Assembly: GCF_001949145.1 (NCBI RefSeq)
Contig: NW_019091387.1
Coordinates: forward strand, 527,207 to 591,206
Reading direction: 5' to 3'
Length of the DNA: 64,000 nt
From: Acanthaster planci
Lineage: Eukaryota; Echinodermata; Asteroidea; Valvatida; Acanthasteridae
The notes beneath the pieces are model-generated. The model saw only the letters and a list, made by a program, of their open reading frames with translations. It had not been told where the DNA came from and made no database searches. Positions 51,201 to 62,600 of this stretch are shown piece by piece (positions within the stretch are counted from its first letter, which is position 1; every line of letters begins with the position of its first letter). Both the position numbers and the translations under genes were made by a program.

Positions 51201-53424
51201 CGCGCTGTACGTACTGTGTGAGGCATGCATGTGGTTGGCTTCCATCTGCAATACATAAATGCATGTGCAAATTTGTTCTGCAAAATAATGTTCGGGGGAC
51301 GAAAGATTTAAATTGCTGTAGCACGTGCTGCGCCGTGGCGGCTAGTCAGCCCAGCACAGCAAAATATGCAGCAGCAACCCAGCCGGCACATGCGTAGATC
51401 GGCTTCGGCTGAGTGTCCAAAATGGGCCTCCAGAGCTGAGGCTTATTAGGCTACAACCGAATCTGTCATCTATGGCTAGGTCTAGGTAGAGATACACGGC
51501 GATGCGTAGACAACAGATCTAGCCATAGCTCTGGATGCCTGTTCCGGACACGGCCTTAGTCTATTTTGTCTGCAATTATTTCCTAGTTTTGGATTGCGAA
51601 CGCACACATAATGCAGACTCAACTACATGTGCATAATTGGTTTTACATGATGTAATGGGTTGGTCAACTTTGCGGCGCAGGGGATGTGGTTGGTGAATTC
51701 GGGCTAGTGCATTCAAAAAAGATGCGTCGGAATTTAAATGAAACAAGTCCTCTTTTTAAATTCACCAGAATTATTTCATAGAAAATGATTTTTCTTTGTT
51801 AAGAAATGCTTCGTCTGAAAATCTGCATATAATAGGATGTTTTGTCATAAGAAATTTTGCGAGTGATTTCTGGGTTATAAAGTAGATGAACAATTGTGAG
51901 TACAAATAGGAGTGGTGGATGTGCTTCAACACTTTCTAAGTCGCTAGGATGAATGGGTTAAAATAAACAATAAATTACTATGAATTAAACTACCGTTGAT
52001 GTACATGTAGTTTAGTTTTTCTCTGTGAACAGATTCTTGTAAAAATCTTATTAGGACCAGTTGAATGTCTGCAGGCCAGCAAAAACCTGGGCCAGCTAGC
52101 CCTGCTGGCCAATTGAAAAAAACAAAACTTAAGGGCAAACACTTGGAAATCTGCAGTGCATGTATTTGATTTGACGTTGCAAAATCATGTTTATGTTTGC
52201 TTTAGCATCGAATATGAACCAGCCTTAGGGTATCATAGAAATGTAAAATAATTGCATGAGAAGGATTTCTGCGCAATGGTTTTTGGGTTTTTTTTTATCA
52301 AGATGTGGACAAAACACACCTGAGCTGTTTCCATGACACTCCCACCGCTCGTGACGACATCCTCCACGATCAGGCAGTGGTCGCCCGGCTGGAAAGCGCC
52401 CTCTATCATCTTCTTGGTGCCATAATCCTTGGCCTCTTTGCGTCGGATGACCATCGGTTTCTTGTGATTCACTGCTATCAACTGTTAGGTTGGGGACCAG
52501 TGAAATTCCATGTAGCTATCAACATTAACCTTCTTGGACAATATAAATGTACGTGAAATGTGTGCAAGTGAATTGAGACAGTGAAATGTCCAAATGCCTA
52601 TGAAATCTTGTATGGAAACATCCACTCTATAAGATTTGTGTAGAAATTTGGAGACTCAAAAAATATTCACAAAGGAGAAATTCACATTGGAAACTGTAAC
52701 TCGCATAAAAACGTTATTTTCTGTTGTTTGAGACGGCACATCTGTAAGACATAAATTTATAGCTACATTATCCAATAATTCAAAAACATGAGTTTCAACA
52801 TCAGAAACAGCTTTTTGAAAACACTTTCATTATTCATATTTCTTGTGCCTTACTGTTGCCAATGGTAGGGCTGTGTACGGCACACCACACACTACACTGA
52901 AGTCAGCCTTGCTCTGCACGGATGCCTCCCACAATAACTCTGACACTTCGTCCTATCAATACAAATAAAGACTATATAGGAGTTTCACAGCCTTGTGGTT
53001 TTAATTTCACATCATAAAGCATGCAAGAAAATTTGTGTTCATGTATAAACCAAGTCTTCGCGGCAAGTCTGTGTCTACGCAACATCACAAGATTTAGACG
53101 AATATCATCAATTTTTGAAAGGATGTTGCATCCTGACTCCACTTGTGTACTAAGTCTACAGGGAATTGAGAAAATTTTCTAAGTATGGTTCAATGTTTTA
53201 TGCCATGTTTCGTGAAATCAGCCGCTGCTTAATTCATGATGAATGGCCTCACTCACGCTATTCCTAATAAATTTACTTGCCATTATTTCAGGATACGAAA
53301 CCATGACTCTCAAGTCAAAATAGACAGGCGACTGTATGCCACTTTTCAAAGTGAAGGAGCCAAATTTGACGGCTTCAACTTTGTAAAGTTTAAGAACCAA
53401 CTCGACCAATCTTGCTTCGTCCAT
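42205..53424 (-). CDS. UMPS: Uridine 5'-monophosphate synthase (OPRT plus OMP decarboxylase), 486 aa, 11 coding exons
   Basis: This bifunctional enzyme makes the last two steps of pyrimidine synthesis: orotate to OMP, then OMP to UMP. The exons are 53424-53257, 52952-52854, 52481-52320, 50191-50088, 49431-49269, 48276-48148, 47972-47839, 44978-44764, 44498-44400, 43581-43469 and 42279-42205. They sum to 1461 bases, with consistent phases; human UMPS is 480 aa. Residues 1-220 are orotate phosphoribosyltransferase, with FKFGSF-like [34 protein letters not shown] and the PRPP loop [11 protein letters not shown] (127-136). The rest is OMP decarboxylase: K288, D319, K321 and D324 match the human tetrad K281-D312-K314-D317, and DIIIVGRGI binds phosphate. 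The first ATG of the frame was taken as start. The least certain border is the exon 5 donor (ATG/GTACAG). The gene is complete despite a gap in intron 7. Confidence 0.95.
42634..42855. mobile_element. TTAA-flanked miniature element 4 with TTAACCCTAACC ends
   Basis: The ends are TTAACCCTAACCTTCCCCAA on the left and, inverted, TTAACCCTAACCCCCAAGGG on the right, 222 bp apart. A subterminal inverted pair, CACACAGAATTAAACA and TGTTTAACTTTGTGGG, strengthens the hairpin. It lies in UMPS intron 10. A lone TTAACCCTAACCC at 42314 may be a fragment of a sister copy. Confidence 0.6.
43062..43135 (-). tRNA. tRNA-like cloverleaf (anticodon position GGT), probably a SINE head or pseudogene
   Basis: On the minus strand a 73-nt sequence plus discriminator A folds as a tRNA. 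The acceptor stem GGCTGGA pairs with TCCGGTC (two G-U pairs). The T arm is GCAGG-TTCAAAT-CCTGC and carries a good B box. The anticodon stem CCGG/CCGG closes a loop whose positions 34-36 read GGT (43099-43101). The 10-25 and 31-39 positions mismatch. Animals normally use AGT, not GGT, for threonine, and both this head and its upstream 40 bases recur at 43272-43357. It is therefore more likely a repeat-borne tRNA derivative than a working gene. It lies in UMPS intron 10. Confidence 0.4.
43272..43357 (-). repeat. Second, partial copy of the tRNA-derived repeat
   Basis: The 5' half of the cloverleaf (here with an intact A box, TAGCTCAGTTGGAAGAGCA) and about 40 bases upstream of it repeat the sequence at 43092-43180. 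The copy stops within the anticodon arm. Two adjacent copies in the same orientation suggest a tandem duplication followed by truncation. Confidence 0.8.
45192..46024. mobile_element. TTAA-flanked piggyBac-like element 5, spanning the assembly gap
   Basis: The ends are TTAACCCCTTTGCACCGGGA on the left and, inverted, TTAACCCCTTTGCGCCGGGA on the right. This is the best-matched pair of the TTAA family in the window. A 456-base run of N lies inside, so the interior and true length are unknown. It lies in UMPS intron 7. Confidence 0.7.
45409..45864. other. Assembly gap (456 N)
   Basis: The bases are unknown. Frames that run across this gap are artefacts. The gap lies in UMPS intron 7, between exons 7 and 8, whose phases join correctly, so no coding sequence of UMPS needs to be missing. 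Confidence 0.95.
46095..46328. mobile_element. MITE, GGGTCATTCTA family, copy 1
   Basis: The terminal inverted repeats GGGTCATTCTACAAAT and ATTTTATAGAATGACCC bound 234 bp. The right end and the plan match the copy at 48510-48764. It stands only 21 bases from fold-back element 2. Confidence 0.8.
46350..47791. mobile_element. Fold-back element 2, arms built of GGAACA/TGTTCC palindromes
   Basis: The ends are CTAAGGGAGCGTCTCAAAAG on the left and, inverted, CTTAGAGAGCGTCTCAAAAG on the right, both continuing TCGGAAC. The element is 1.44 kb. Each arm (46372-46508 and 47598-47772) is a chain of about 25-bp units in which GGAACA and TGTTCC alternate with five-base spacers, so each unit is itself palindromic. 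The centre is unique AT-rich DNA, with no transposase. It lies in UMPS intron 7, just downstream of exon 7. Confidence 0.8.
48510..48764. mobile_element. MITE, GGGTCATTCTA family, copy 2
   Basis: GGGCCATTCTATAAATTTGG on the left and ACCCCAAATTTATAGAATGACCC-type sequence on the right form terminal inverted repeats of about 27 bp around 200 bp of unique DNA. It lies in UMPS intron 5. Confidence 0.85.
48965..49190. repeat. Dispersed repeat, CACGCGTTCT family, copy 2
   Basis: It shares GACAGGTGGTTA, GGGTTCTTGCACGCGTTCTG, GTACGCAAAGACCATAC and CTATGCGGTGAGTACC with 33195-33410, in the same orientation. It ends within about 80 bases of UMPS exon 5 and supplies the stop of the frame that reads through the exon 5 donor. 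Confidence 0.8.
50620..50835. repeat. Dispersed repeat, CACGCGTTCT family, copy 3 (diverged)
   Basis: It is a diverged copy with GAGGTGGTTACACTGGGCTC, CATGCAAAG, AACGCGCATGA and CCATGCCCTCTCTTGTTACT in the same order as the other two copies. It creates part of a spurious 165-aa open frame. It lies in UMPS intron 3. Confidence 0.6.
51413..51551. mobile_element. Copy 2 of the CCAGAGCT hairpin family, intact ends
   Basis: The ends GTGTCCAAAATGGGCCTCCA and, inverted, GTGTCCGGAACAGGCATCCA enclose 139 bp with inner inverted pairs CCAGAGCT/AGCTCTGG and ATCTATGGCTAG/CTAGCCATAG. It lies in UMPS intron 3. A weaker copy is at 23827-23941. Confidence 0.8.
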
Positions 53425-56400
53425 TTCAACTCCCGTTGCATCAGCACCACGCACTATGTAGACTGCCGAAGCAGTACAGAAACAACAAGGTTAGTATCGC
53501 GTACATGTGTGTGCGTCATGCCATGTGCAATTCACGTATGGCGCGCCGGCGCGAATCGGCACACCGCTTGGTGGCGCTAGATAACTTTAACGTGTCCAGG
53601 AATGTCCAAATCTAGGTTCCGTTTCCACTACTCCACCTAATTTTACTCAGAAATCAGAGGGGCAAAAAAACTGATCTTAAAATTGTTGCTAAACACAACA
53701 CAAAAAGCCTTTTTCTGCTACAGGAATATCAAATATGCATATTGTCCATCAACATATGGGATTATTTTCTTGTAGTTCGAGATACAAGGGTTCAGTAGCA
53801 GCACTCACATATTTCGAGGCACACCCGAACAGTGCGAAGCCGAAGTTTAGAAACCTTTCAGAGGGGGAAAGTCTGGTGGCGCTAGATAACTTTAACGGTG
53901 GCAAATAATGCTTTGGTGGCGCGTTTGGTGGCGCTAGATAACTTTAACGGTGGCAAATAATGCTTTGGTGGCGCGTTTGGTGGCGCTAGATAACTTTAAC
54001 GGTGGCAAATGATGCCTGCGAAACTTTTTCACGCCGGGCGATGTTGGAACCAAAAATAGCGTGGCACTGTGAAACAGTGTGTCTGCCAGTGACACCTCCT
54101 AAATTATGCACTGGATATTCATGTGTGGACATAGGTTTATCGTACAATAATTCTGTTGGGACAATTTTACTGCAACAAATTCCATCACATCTAAATAAAA
54201 TTGGAATAAAACCTTACGTTACGAAACTCTAGTTCGTTTTTATGAATTAATTTTCCAATTTCGTTTTCACGGTAATTTTGATTTTTTTTTCAATGTAAAA
54301 AACCCGGGCCCAGGGAGTCTTCAATCAAAGATGGATGATTTAGCAAACAATAATAATTTTTAACAAAAGGTGGGGTTATCGACTAGGAAGGATCCATCGT
54401 CTGAGACAGAATATCTTGGATCTGTGTCACGTCCAGGCCGTTTACACCAAATGTTTGCGAGCTCACTCAGAAATCAGTGATCGCTTCATTGTAATTTCTG
54501 ACATCATGGTTGCACACCCCCATTCTACAAAACCATCAGAAAAAAATGTTAAAAAGGAAGACTGTTGATACAGCAAATGCTGCAAAATTCAGGAAAGCAG
54601 CTGCTGACTTGCAGTGAAGTCCTTTCTGAAATTGGGTCGACCCACACGACCTGATTTCAGTATTTTCACAAGAGAAAAGACCACTTGGCTCCCCGCTTCC
54701 GGTTTGTTTCACCTGTCTTCAAAGGGTCAATTTAGGTTTATTAACAAACCCTACATACATAAGGTTTTCCAAAATGTGTAAGATTAAGAGGCAAGAAACC
54801 TCATCAGTAATGATACAATGACATACTGCTATACTTCAATCTCGCCCCTCATCAATTACAAACGATATCCCACGGAATCTGTTTACCTCCGAATGACACA
54901 TCACGTTGAAAGGGGCGAACTCTTTCAGTTGAACCAAATTCAACCAGAGTTTGTTTATAAAGGCCTTGATTTTTTGAGATATAAAACTAGGAATACATAA
55001 CACAGTAGGATGATGCCGCTTCCATCTGTGTACATTAACTGACCATGCACAGCACAAACTTTTTGCCTTAAACCTTGTTATGAAGTAACAAGAGAGTCTT
55101 AACACAGCAAGTGCAAATATATACTTGTTAAGAAGTGCCCAGAACATGCAGTACCTCAGTGGCAGAAATTTCACTGCACACTCAACAGGTTCCAATCCAG
55201 GTAAATTTGCCCGAAAAGGATCATGATATTCCTTTCATCTTTCTGTTTTTATGGCCCTAATTTTGCAATTCATATCACTTTGAGCTGAAACATGAAACTG
55301 GACCCTCCGTGAGTCACCGCACGGCTTGTAATATATTCAAAATGAAATGATTCAGTAGCACTGACTGTCACAGCAATGATAAAAGATACTTTTATTTACA
55401 ATCATATACAATGTACAGATTCCATTCAAGTATACACAGCAAGTGCAAATATGTACTTTTACACATAAAGAGTACTTTCCAATGTAGTCTATGTTTTCTG
55501 TTGCAAAGCATATTGTAGGGCAAACAAGGTCTAGGATTGTTTCTAGGAGCAGGTGTGGCTGTCCAGCATAATGAGACAAACAGTGGATCTAAATACAGAC
55601 TGGTTCCACAACAAGAAGAAAAATGTCATCATTGCAAAAATTGAAAATGTATGAATTCTTGGAATTTAGTCCTCTCCTCTGCATGTGTAGGTCACATGTA
55701 CATGTTACCACAAAGAAAACAATGTTTGTACTAAAACAAAAAACGAAATGGAAATTCCAATTTTGAAAATCTGGGGGAAAAAACCCCACCTCACAAAATA
55801 ACGACACCGTTTAATACAAAAATCATCTTCTCAAATGGAGGAATGACAAAGACATCACCAGAACAGGTGGGTGTTACACCAGACACCCCACTTCCAAGCA
55901 GCAAAGACTTGGAAACCTGTAAAGACAGAGAGCACTGACAGAATGCATGTATTCCTGATAAAAAAAGTTGTACACAGTTTCTTTTGGCACTCGTTGAATG
56001 CTTTATTAGTTTGCTCTACTCTCTCTTGCCTAGAATGGACCACTTTTGCTAATGACTAAAGCACTCCCATGTAGGCTATACGCACTCCTATAACACTCCT
56101 AGGCAAATGTCAACGCAGAAAACTTTGGAGACTTTGGTCTGTACCTCAAACCCAAAAATGCTCATTTTGTACACATTCAGTGGAAAATTGGTCACTTGTA
56201 CTTCTTGCCAATCCCAATGCAGGACTTCTTAAACCCATCTGTGACTACAATGCATTTTAATGTCCACCGGTGAGTCCAGAAAACGACAGAGTGCTAACAC
56301 GATTTGACGCAGAAAAGTGTTAAATCTCTCCAGACCTGGTAGGCTTGGGAAGTGCTGTGACTGTGAGTAATACATGAAACATCTCACCTCATGAAGTCGT

Positions 56401-56651
56401 AATTTCAATATTGGGGTCAGACAACAAAGTGACCTCTCCATTTTTTACATGGGCCCTATAGCACCCCGACAGGATTTTGAAACATCACCAAGCTCTCTCC
56501 TTTGACCAGTTACAATGAAGCAGAATCCTGGCAAGCACAGGTGTTGCACAATGGACAGTGTTTGTTTCTAAATTGGAAGTGATGCCACAAGATTCGTTTT
56601 GGTGAAGAAACGAGACTGATTTTCGGGGAGCTTGACTCTTTTTGGGTTTTT
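53425..56651. other. Spacer between UMPS 5' end and BBS7 3' end
   Basis: The UMPS promoter should lie just above 53424, where a 52-bp tandem array (53875-54014) also sits. The part below 56652 is probably BBS7 3' untranslated region; minus-strand AATAAA words at 56002-56007 and 55391-55396 are possible ends. No other gene is supported. Confidence 0.5.
53875..54014. repeat. 52-bp tandem array (2.7 copies) upstream of UMPS
   Basis: Units begin at 53875, 53927 and 53979 with GGTGGCGCTAGATAACTTTA and are virtually identical. Each unit carries GGTGGCGC twice. A lone 23-base copy of the unit start lies at 53570-53592, nearer the UMPS start codon. Confidence 0.95.
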
Positions 56652-59600
56652 TTATGAGCCAGCTGAGTTGAAGAAGTCGATTAGGTTCTGGAGCTCATAG
56701 TTATCCAGAACCTCCAGGAGCTGAGGCACCTTGGTTTTTACGTTGGTTCCCTTGAACTTGAACTTGTCAATGAAGAGATCTGTAATCATTCCTGTTCAGA
56801 CAAAAAAACTGCATGGTCAATTTAGCAGATTGAGTCTAGAGAAACTTGCTGGTCCAAACATTTGGGACACTTCCCAAATTATGTGTTTGCCAAATTATGG
56901 TGTGCTAAGCAAAGAGAACAAGTGCAGTGCTGGAATTGGGGTTTCACGACTTTTAAAATCCCGCTTAAGAGCACCCATTCAGACTGTTTCCATTAATTAC
57001 ATACCAAGTTTCTTTTCTGGTGTCAGAAGTGGGATAAAACATAATTAGCAGTAGCAGAACAGCAAATAAAAGCACCGTATATACTGTCACTGGAGATCCT
57101 AAGTTATCTACTCTGCATTAAGCTTGGGTTTCATAAAACCGTAAGGTTACATGGCAAGAAATCTTACAGACAGGGAGGACTTATGTGGGAGTAATTCTTC
57201 AGAAAGACAGTTGGGGAAAATTTGGAGTATTCCCACATTCCTCAACTCAAACCAAACAAAACAACCAGCATACGAATTATTTCTTGCTTACCGTACAACC
57301 TCTCAAGGTGACATGGCTGCTTTTTGTACTCTGCCTGCAAAGTGTCGGCATCACCAAGAATCTGCCGGTATTCGGGGGACAAGAATTCTAGATCCCCCTC
57401 ATGGATCTGTAACTCCTAAGAGAGAAAAGAAAATTGGAACAAAAATCTTTCATGTCAATTATAATTTACACCAATTGACATGCCGTGCTTAAAATCCACA
57501 GTAATTTCAACGGCGTCAATCACTTCTGAAAAGTGTGTGTGGGGGGCACCACTTTCTGTCGGGTGCCTTTTGAAAATGCAGCTCCTACATACGGGCAATT
57601 TTTTAATCTTCAAAATTTCTTATTTTTTTTCCTGAATGCCTAAACCCCATCGAGTGACTGTCTGGTGGCTACTCTAATCTGACAGACAACATCTACTGAC
57701 GCCCGAGTATTTCAGCCAGGCCTGGCGCCTGGTAAAAAGAGCCCAGATTGTGTGGAGTAAAGTTTCTTTTGTTCCCGAAACTGGCACAGTACGCTGCTGT
57801 CATCTTTTCAACATGAGCCAGATTATCATACAGCAGTATGGTATCGCTCATCACTGGAGTGCTGGAGCGCTTTTGTCCCCTGTGGTAATCCGCTCGCGCT
57901 GAATACCACAAACAGTTCTATAATCTTTCAAAACAATGACGGATTTCCTCCGCTATTGACGACGTACAAACTCAAGGTACCCGAATCCCAAGTTCCCCGG
58001 CAACATATGGTTGAGGGAGGGTCACTTCATATTTTGTACATTTGTAATGTTATTGATTACACCGGGTTTTGGGGGAGGGAGGATGGCTTTTTTTTCCCAC
58101 ATACCTTCAGAGCATCGATGAGCTGAACCTTCTTAGCCAGCAGGAGCTGGTACTCCAGCTTGGGGTGCAGCCTCCTCAGCGTGTCGGGCACCGACTCCTC
58201 CTGCACCTCGTAGCTGATGTTCAGGTTGATCTTGCGCTTGGTGGCCTCCTTGCTCAGGACGTCCTTCAGGATGGAGACGGTGGAGATGTTGTCCGACCGG
58301 AAGATGCCCTCTCCTTTCCTGTGACGTAATATTCATTTTGTTGTGATTTCTTCGTTTCTTTCCCTTTTTTTTTTTCCCATAATAGGGAAATTATAAATTG
58401 GACCTGATGTAAGGTCAGATTGAAATGAAATTTGAAAGGAAAAATTGAGGGGAACTATTAAAGATGGAAAGAGAACATAAGCCGCAGCCTTGCATTCCGA
58501 AGTGGCTTTACCTGTACAGGCAGTCCAGCTGGGTGTCCAGGAACGTGGAGAGGAAGTGGAAGTTGATGGTGTCTCCCGGCGGGGTGCGTTCGGGGATCTC
58601 CGGCAGGCAGAAGCAGACCCAGGAGTGGATCTCAGCCAGGCTGAACTGACCGCTCAACTTCAGGGTGTTCATGGGCCTGCCAAAAATGTTTTAACAATGA
58701 GGTTGTTCCATCGCCAGGTGTTACGTACGAAAGTGTCCTGATTTTTTAACACTTCGACATTCCAAAACACCCGAGTTCTTGTTCTACATTTCTTCTTTCA
58801 CAAGGTAAATTTGAGTTTTTGAAAAACCCTTTGTTTAACCCCATTTGGAATGAGTTCAGCAGACTCGGTAATTGTGAAGTCTTAATCATGAGTATTGTGA
58901 GGAAAACCCTGTAAACAGTTTACAGATTTTAAGTTGGAAGGAAATGAACGCCGTGAAAACCTACAGCTTAATCTCACTGCAATTTGACAGATAATGTAAA
59001 GTTTACAGTGGAAAAGATTATATTTATGAGTTAAGTGACCCCGCAATCATTGTAAAATTGGTTAATGGGGGAATTATCCCACAATGCAAGGCAAAAACAT
59101 GGAGGCTTAGATATTAGTAGAAGGACGCAAAGGGAAGTTAATGCAACCGTAAACAGCTCAGAAAAATCATAGCATGTAGGGGTAAATTAAGTCAACTCAA
59201 GTAGGTTATGTGAACTAAAAGCTAAATATGTGTGTGTGGATATCCGATGCTTTTGACAGTCCAAAATGGCTTTTACAAATTTGATTTATGCATGACCTTT
59301 TCACCCATTTGGATACCTCAAATGACCTGAGCGTTCATTAATATCACATATTGCCCACGCTCGCCTAAACCTTTGACGACATTAAAGGTAAGCACCCGGG
59401 AAGTCATTGAATGCACTGCCAATCTCAAAGATCACAGCTCTTAGTAACCTGTTTTAGCAAAGGTTGTCTGTTTCGTTGCTTATCAAAATCCCGCACTTAG
59501 CATCTCAACAATTTAACGATTTTGAATTCACCAGTTCTGTCATGAATTTTCCCCTCACCTTGCGTCGTCCAGTACGTGTGTTCTCTGATGCAAGGACAGC

Positions 59601-62600
59601 GGTTTGATATGGTACTGTCTGACCTGGCAGGTCTTGGGCTGCAGCCTGGGGGTGATGTAGGCCTGCAGTACCCCATACTGACCCTCGATGGACCGCACCT
59701 TGAGCTCTAGACGAGTGGTGTTGGCTTGGCAGCGGTATGTGGCCAACAGAAAGTTGCCATTCTAAATAGGAGAGAACAAGAATGCAGAATCGTACAAGCT
59801 TTCCGGTGTACATTTCTCAGCGGAACAATTTTCACAAAATGGATTACATCCAAGGAAATTAATCTGAAGTGTTTCATCCATCAATCAGGTAACCAGCACA
59901 ATTACGTTTCCATTTTTGTAAATTCGTAATTTCGTAATCCTATATTCTGATTAAATTTTCGATTGTTTAAAAGATCTCTAATTATGAATTGATATCACTT
60001 TTCATCGACTGAACTCTGAACCTCTCATCCCATTGAATTTTGCAATTTAGTAGCCTCGTTGTGGAGAATTTTGTGACTTTTTCTGCATTGATGTCTGCAT
60101 TTGCATTTCAAATACTGCACTTTCAAAAACTCTTTCGTACTTTTGCACATGCCTTTTGTGAGGGGCTGCCTTCTAAAGCGTTGCTTTTTCAAGATTTACA
60201 ACCATCTGGCTATGAAGGCTGTTGTGACTTTTAGATTTTCAAAGTAATCAGACAGAAAAAGTAAAGGTTAAAGACAGCAACAGGACTGACTGTACATCCC
60301 TCAAGTTTGTCCTCCAAGTTTGATGTGGAATAATACCGTCCACAGGTAATTAACAGTTGAGGAGTACGCCGAAAGGCTGCAATTTATATCTGATCTGTGC
60401 ACCTACTGACCTCTGTATCACAGGAGCTATAACTGACCACGGCCGAGTTCTTGTCCACGTCCAGCAGGTCGATGGGCACGTCGCTCTGCAGCAGCACGTT
60501 GTCAATGGCTACCTGCACCTCGATGCTGAGCGTGTAGCTGGCGTCGTCCCGGTTCAGTGAGAACCGGTCGTTGATGTTGAAGTAGGGCACGGCGGAGATG
60601 GCCTTGGTGTTCATGGCCGAGTAGTGGTACTTCTCCCGCTCCTGGATCACGCGACGCTGGAGACCCTCCAACTCAGCTCTGGTCAAGTATAACAAGCATT
60701 TGGAGTTTTAAAAGTCCTGACAAATTTTCTGACCGCAAGAAAATCTATGGGGCAGCGCGGACATCGGGGAGTTTCACAAAAATATGGGTAGCAACCACAC
60801 CGCGGCCGGTGAAAACAACTGCAACGAGTGCGCGCGTACGTACAGATCAAAGAAAAGATTGTATAACCCGATCCTTGGACTGGATGGTGCCAAGATCGCT
60901 GTTTTAACCAGTGCAGCGCTGCCCCATGGCCCTGAAAAACTGGCCTGACTTACTTGAGACTTGAAATCTTATTCTGGGTGTCCTGGCTGACCTTGACCTT
61001 GTCTCCTGGCCCCGCCTCCTTGAGGGGCGGTTCCGTGCTCAGCCCTTGGATCCAGCCTGAAACGAAACATCACAAACTTGTGCAAATCACACAAAGAACC
61101 AACACTGACGCACACTTCTTCAAATGAAGGCTAACTGCAGTTTAAAGGCATACCATTGTCTGTGTGATTGCAAGGTGTTGGCTTCGAGCGTGAGCGAACG
61201 AGGGCACCACGCCACCCAGCATCAAGAGTTGACTAATGGGTACTGACCTGCGTAGGTACACGCTACCACCTCATCATAGCCCGGCGTGGCCACAGTTCCT
61301 CCCTGGATGGAGCTGATGCTCTCACTCAACGTCTACAAGAAGGACAAACAGGGACTTGTACATCAACCGCAATGAGAAGTAGGCATGCACGCAGAACTCT
61401 CAAATGACATCGTTCGAACATTGAATGACTACCTTTGTTGGAACAACCGTGTGATGCAAGAGCAAAGTGCCATTCTGATCGGGAGTACGCTCTTTTTTTT
61501 TCCTTTTTAACCCGGGTGACACTCCTGCTGACCATGCGTTCTAGCGTATAGACACGTTTACACTAGTAACACACTTGAATACGACCATTAATTTTGTTTT
61601 TATAGACAAAAATGAACTTTCTGTCATTGTTGACTGAAAGTGGAATTCTACGCTTTGTTTGTGAACAAAGCCCCTCTATGGTTTCCTTCCAATTTCAGCA
61701 TGTCTGCTGATTTGCATAAAACTTTTACAGCCTACAGGGAAACAATGTTGAGGTAAAACATCTAAAGCCCATGTTTTGTGCAACAACATGTTTCAGGCAC
61801 GCACCTGACTGAATCGCAAGACGGGCTCGTCTGATTCGTCGTAACCGTACACTTGGACGAGACCATCGTCTCTGCCCACCAACAGATCGGGGATTCCGTC
61901 GGCCGTGATGTCAAAGTTGTCCAGGCACAGCACACCCCCGTGGCGTTTCTCGTTTGGAACCTCCCACTTGTGATTTGGGGCCATTCTGTAGACGGAAAAA
62001 AATGAAAATTTAAAGATATTATATGTACTTTCCTATAAACGAAAATTTCAATACTAAAAACAAATGCCACTTCTAGCAGTTCACAATTAAAGAGCAATTC
62101 GTGGTGAATGAAAATCCCTTCTCGGGGGGGGGGATGCCAATCCAACTTTACCCAAATGCATCTTGGGGAAAAAGTTGACATCATATAAAGACAGATAAGC
62201 CTCGTGAAGGCATGCTGAGACCAGGCACAAGCCTAATTGACCTTTCCCATGATATATGCAAATAAGGCAGGCGCATGCGCATTACTGCCACTGGTTGGCA
62301 AAGTTGCTTAAATCTATGACGTGACAATACAAATCGCCATGTGCTCGTCAATATTGCCGTGTCTGTGCTGGTATAGTTTGACATGAGTGCCAGACTTAAA
62401 GACAAGGAACTACTTTCCATCCTCAGAAAACTGAAAACTTTTTACTTAGTTTCGAGAAAAGCATGCTCAAGTATCGGGCAAAGGCTGTAATATGGTTTTG
62501 ATTGACCGTCAATGCTCCAGGTTATGGTTACTAGCAGCTCGCCTACACTGCCAACAGTGTTGATGGGACGCGCTTGCCAACCAGTGGTAGCCCGCATGCA

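Noticed and set aside
53285-53295. Alternative UMPS exon 1 donor at GCAA/GTAAAT
   Set aside because: It would leave phase 1, which breaks the frame of exon 2. The donor AGC/GTGAGT at 53257 keeps phase 0 and is closer to the consensus.
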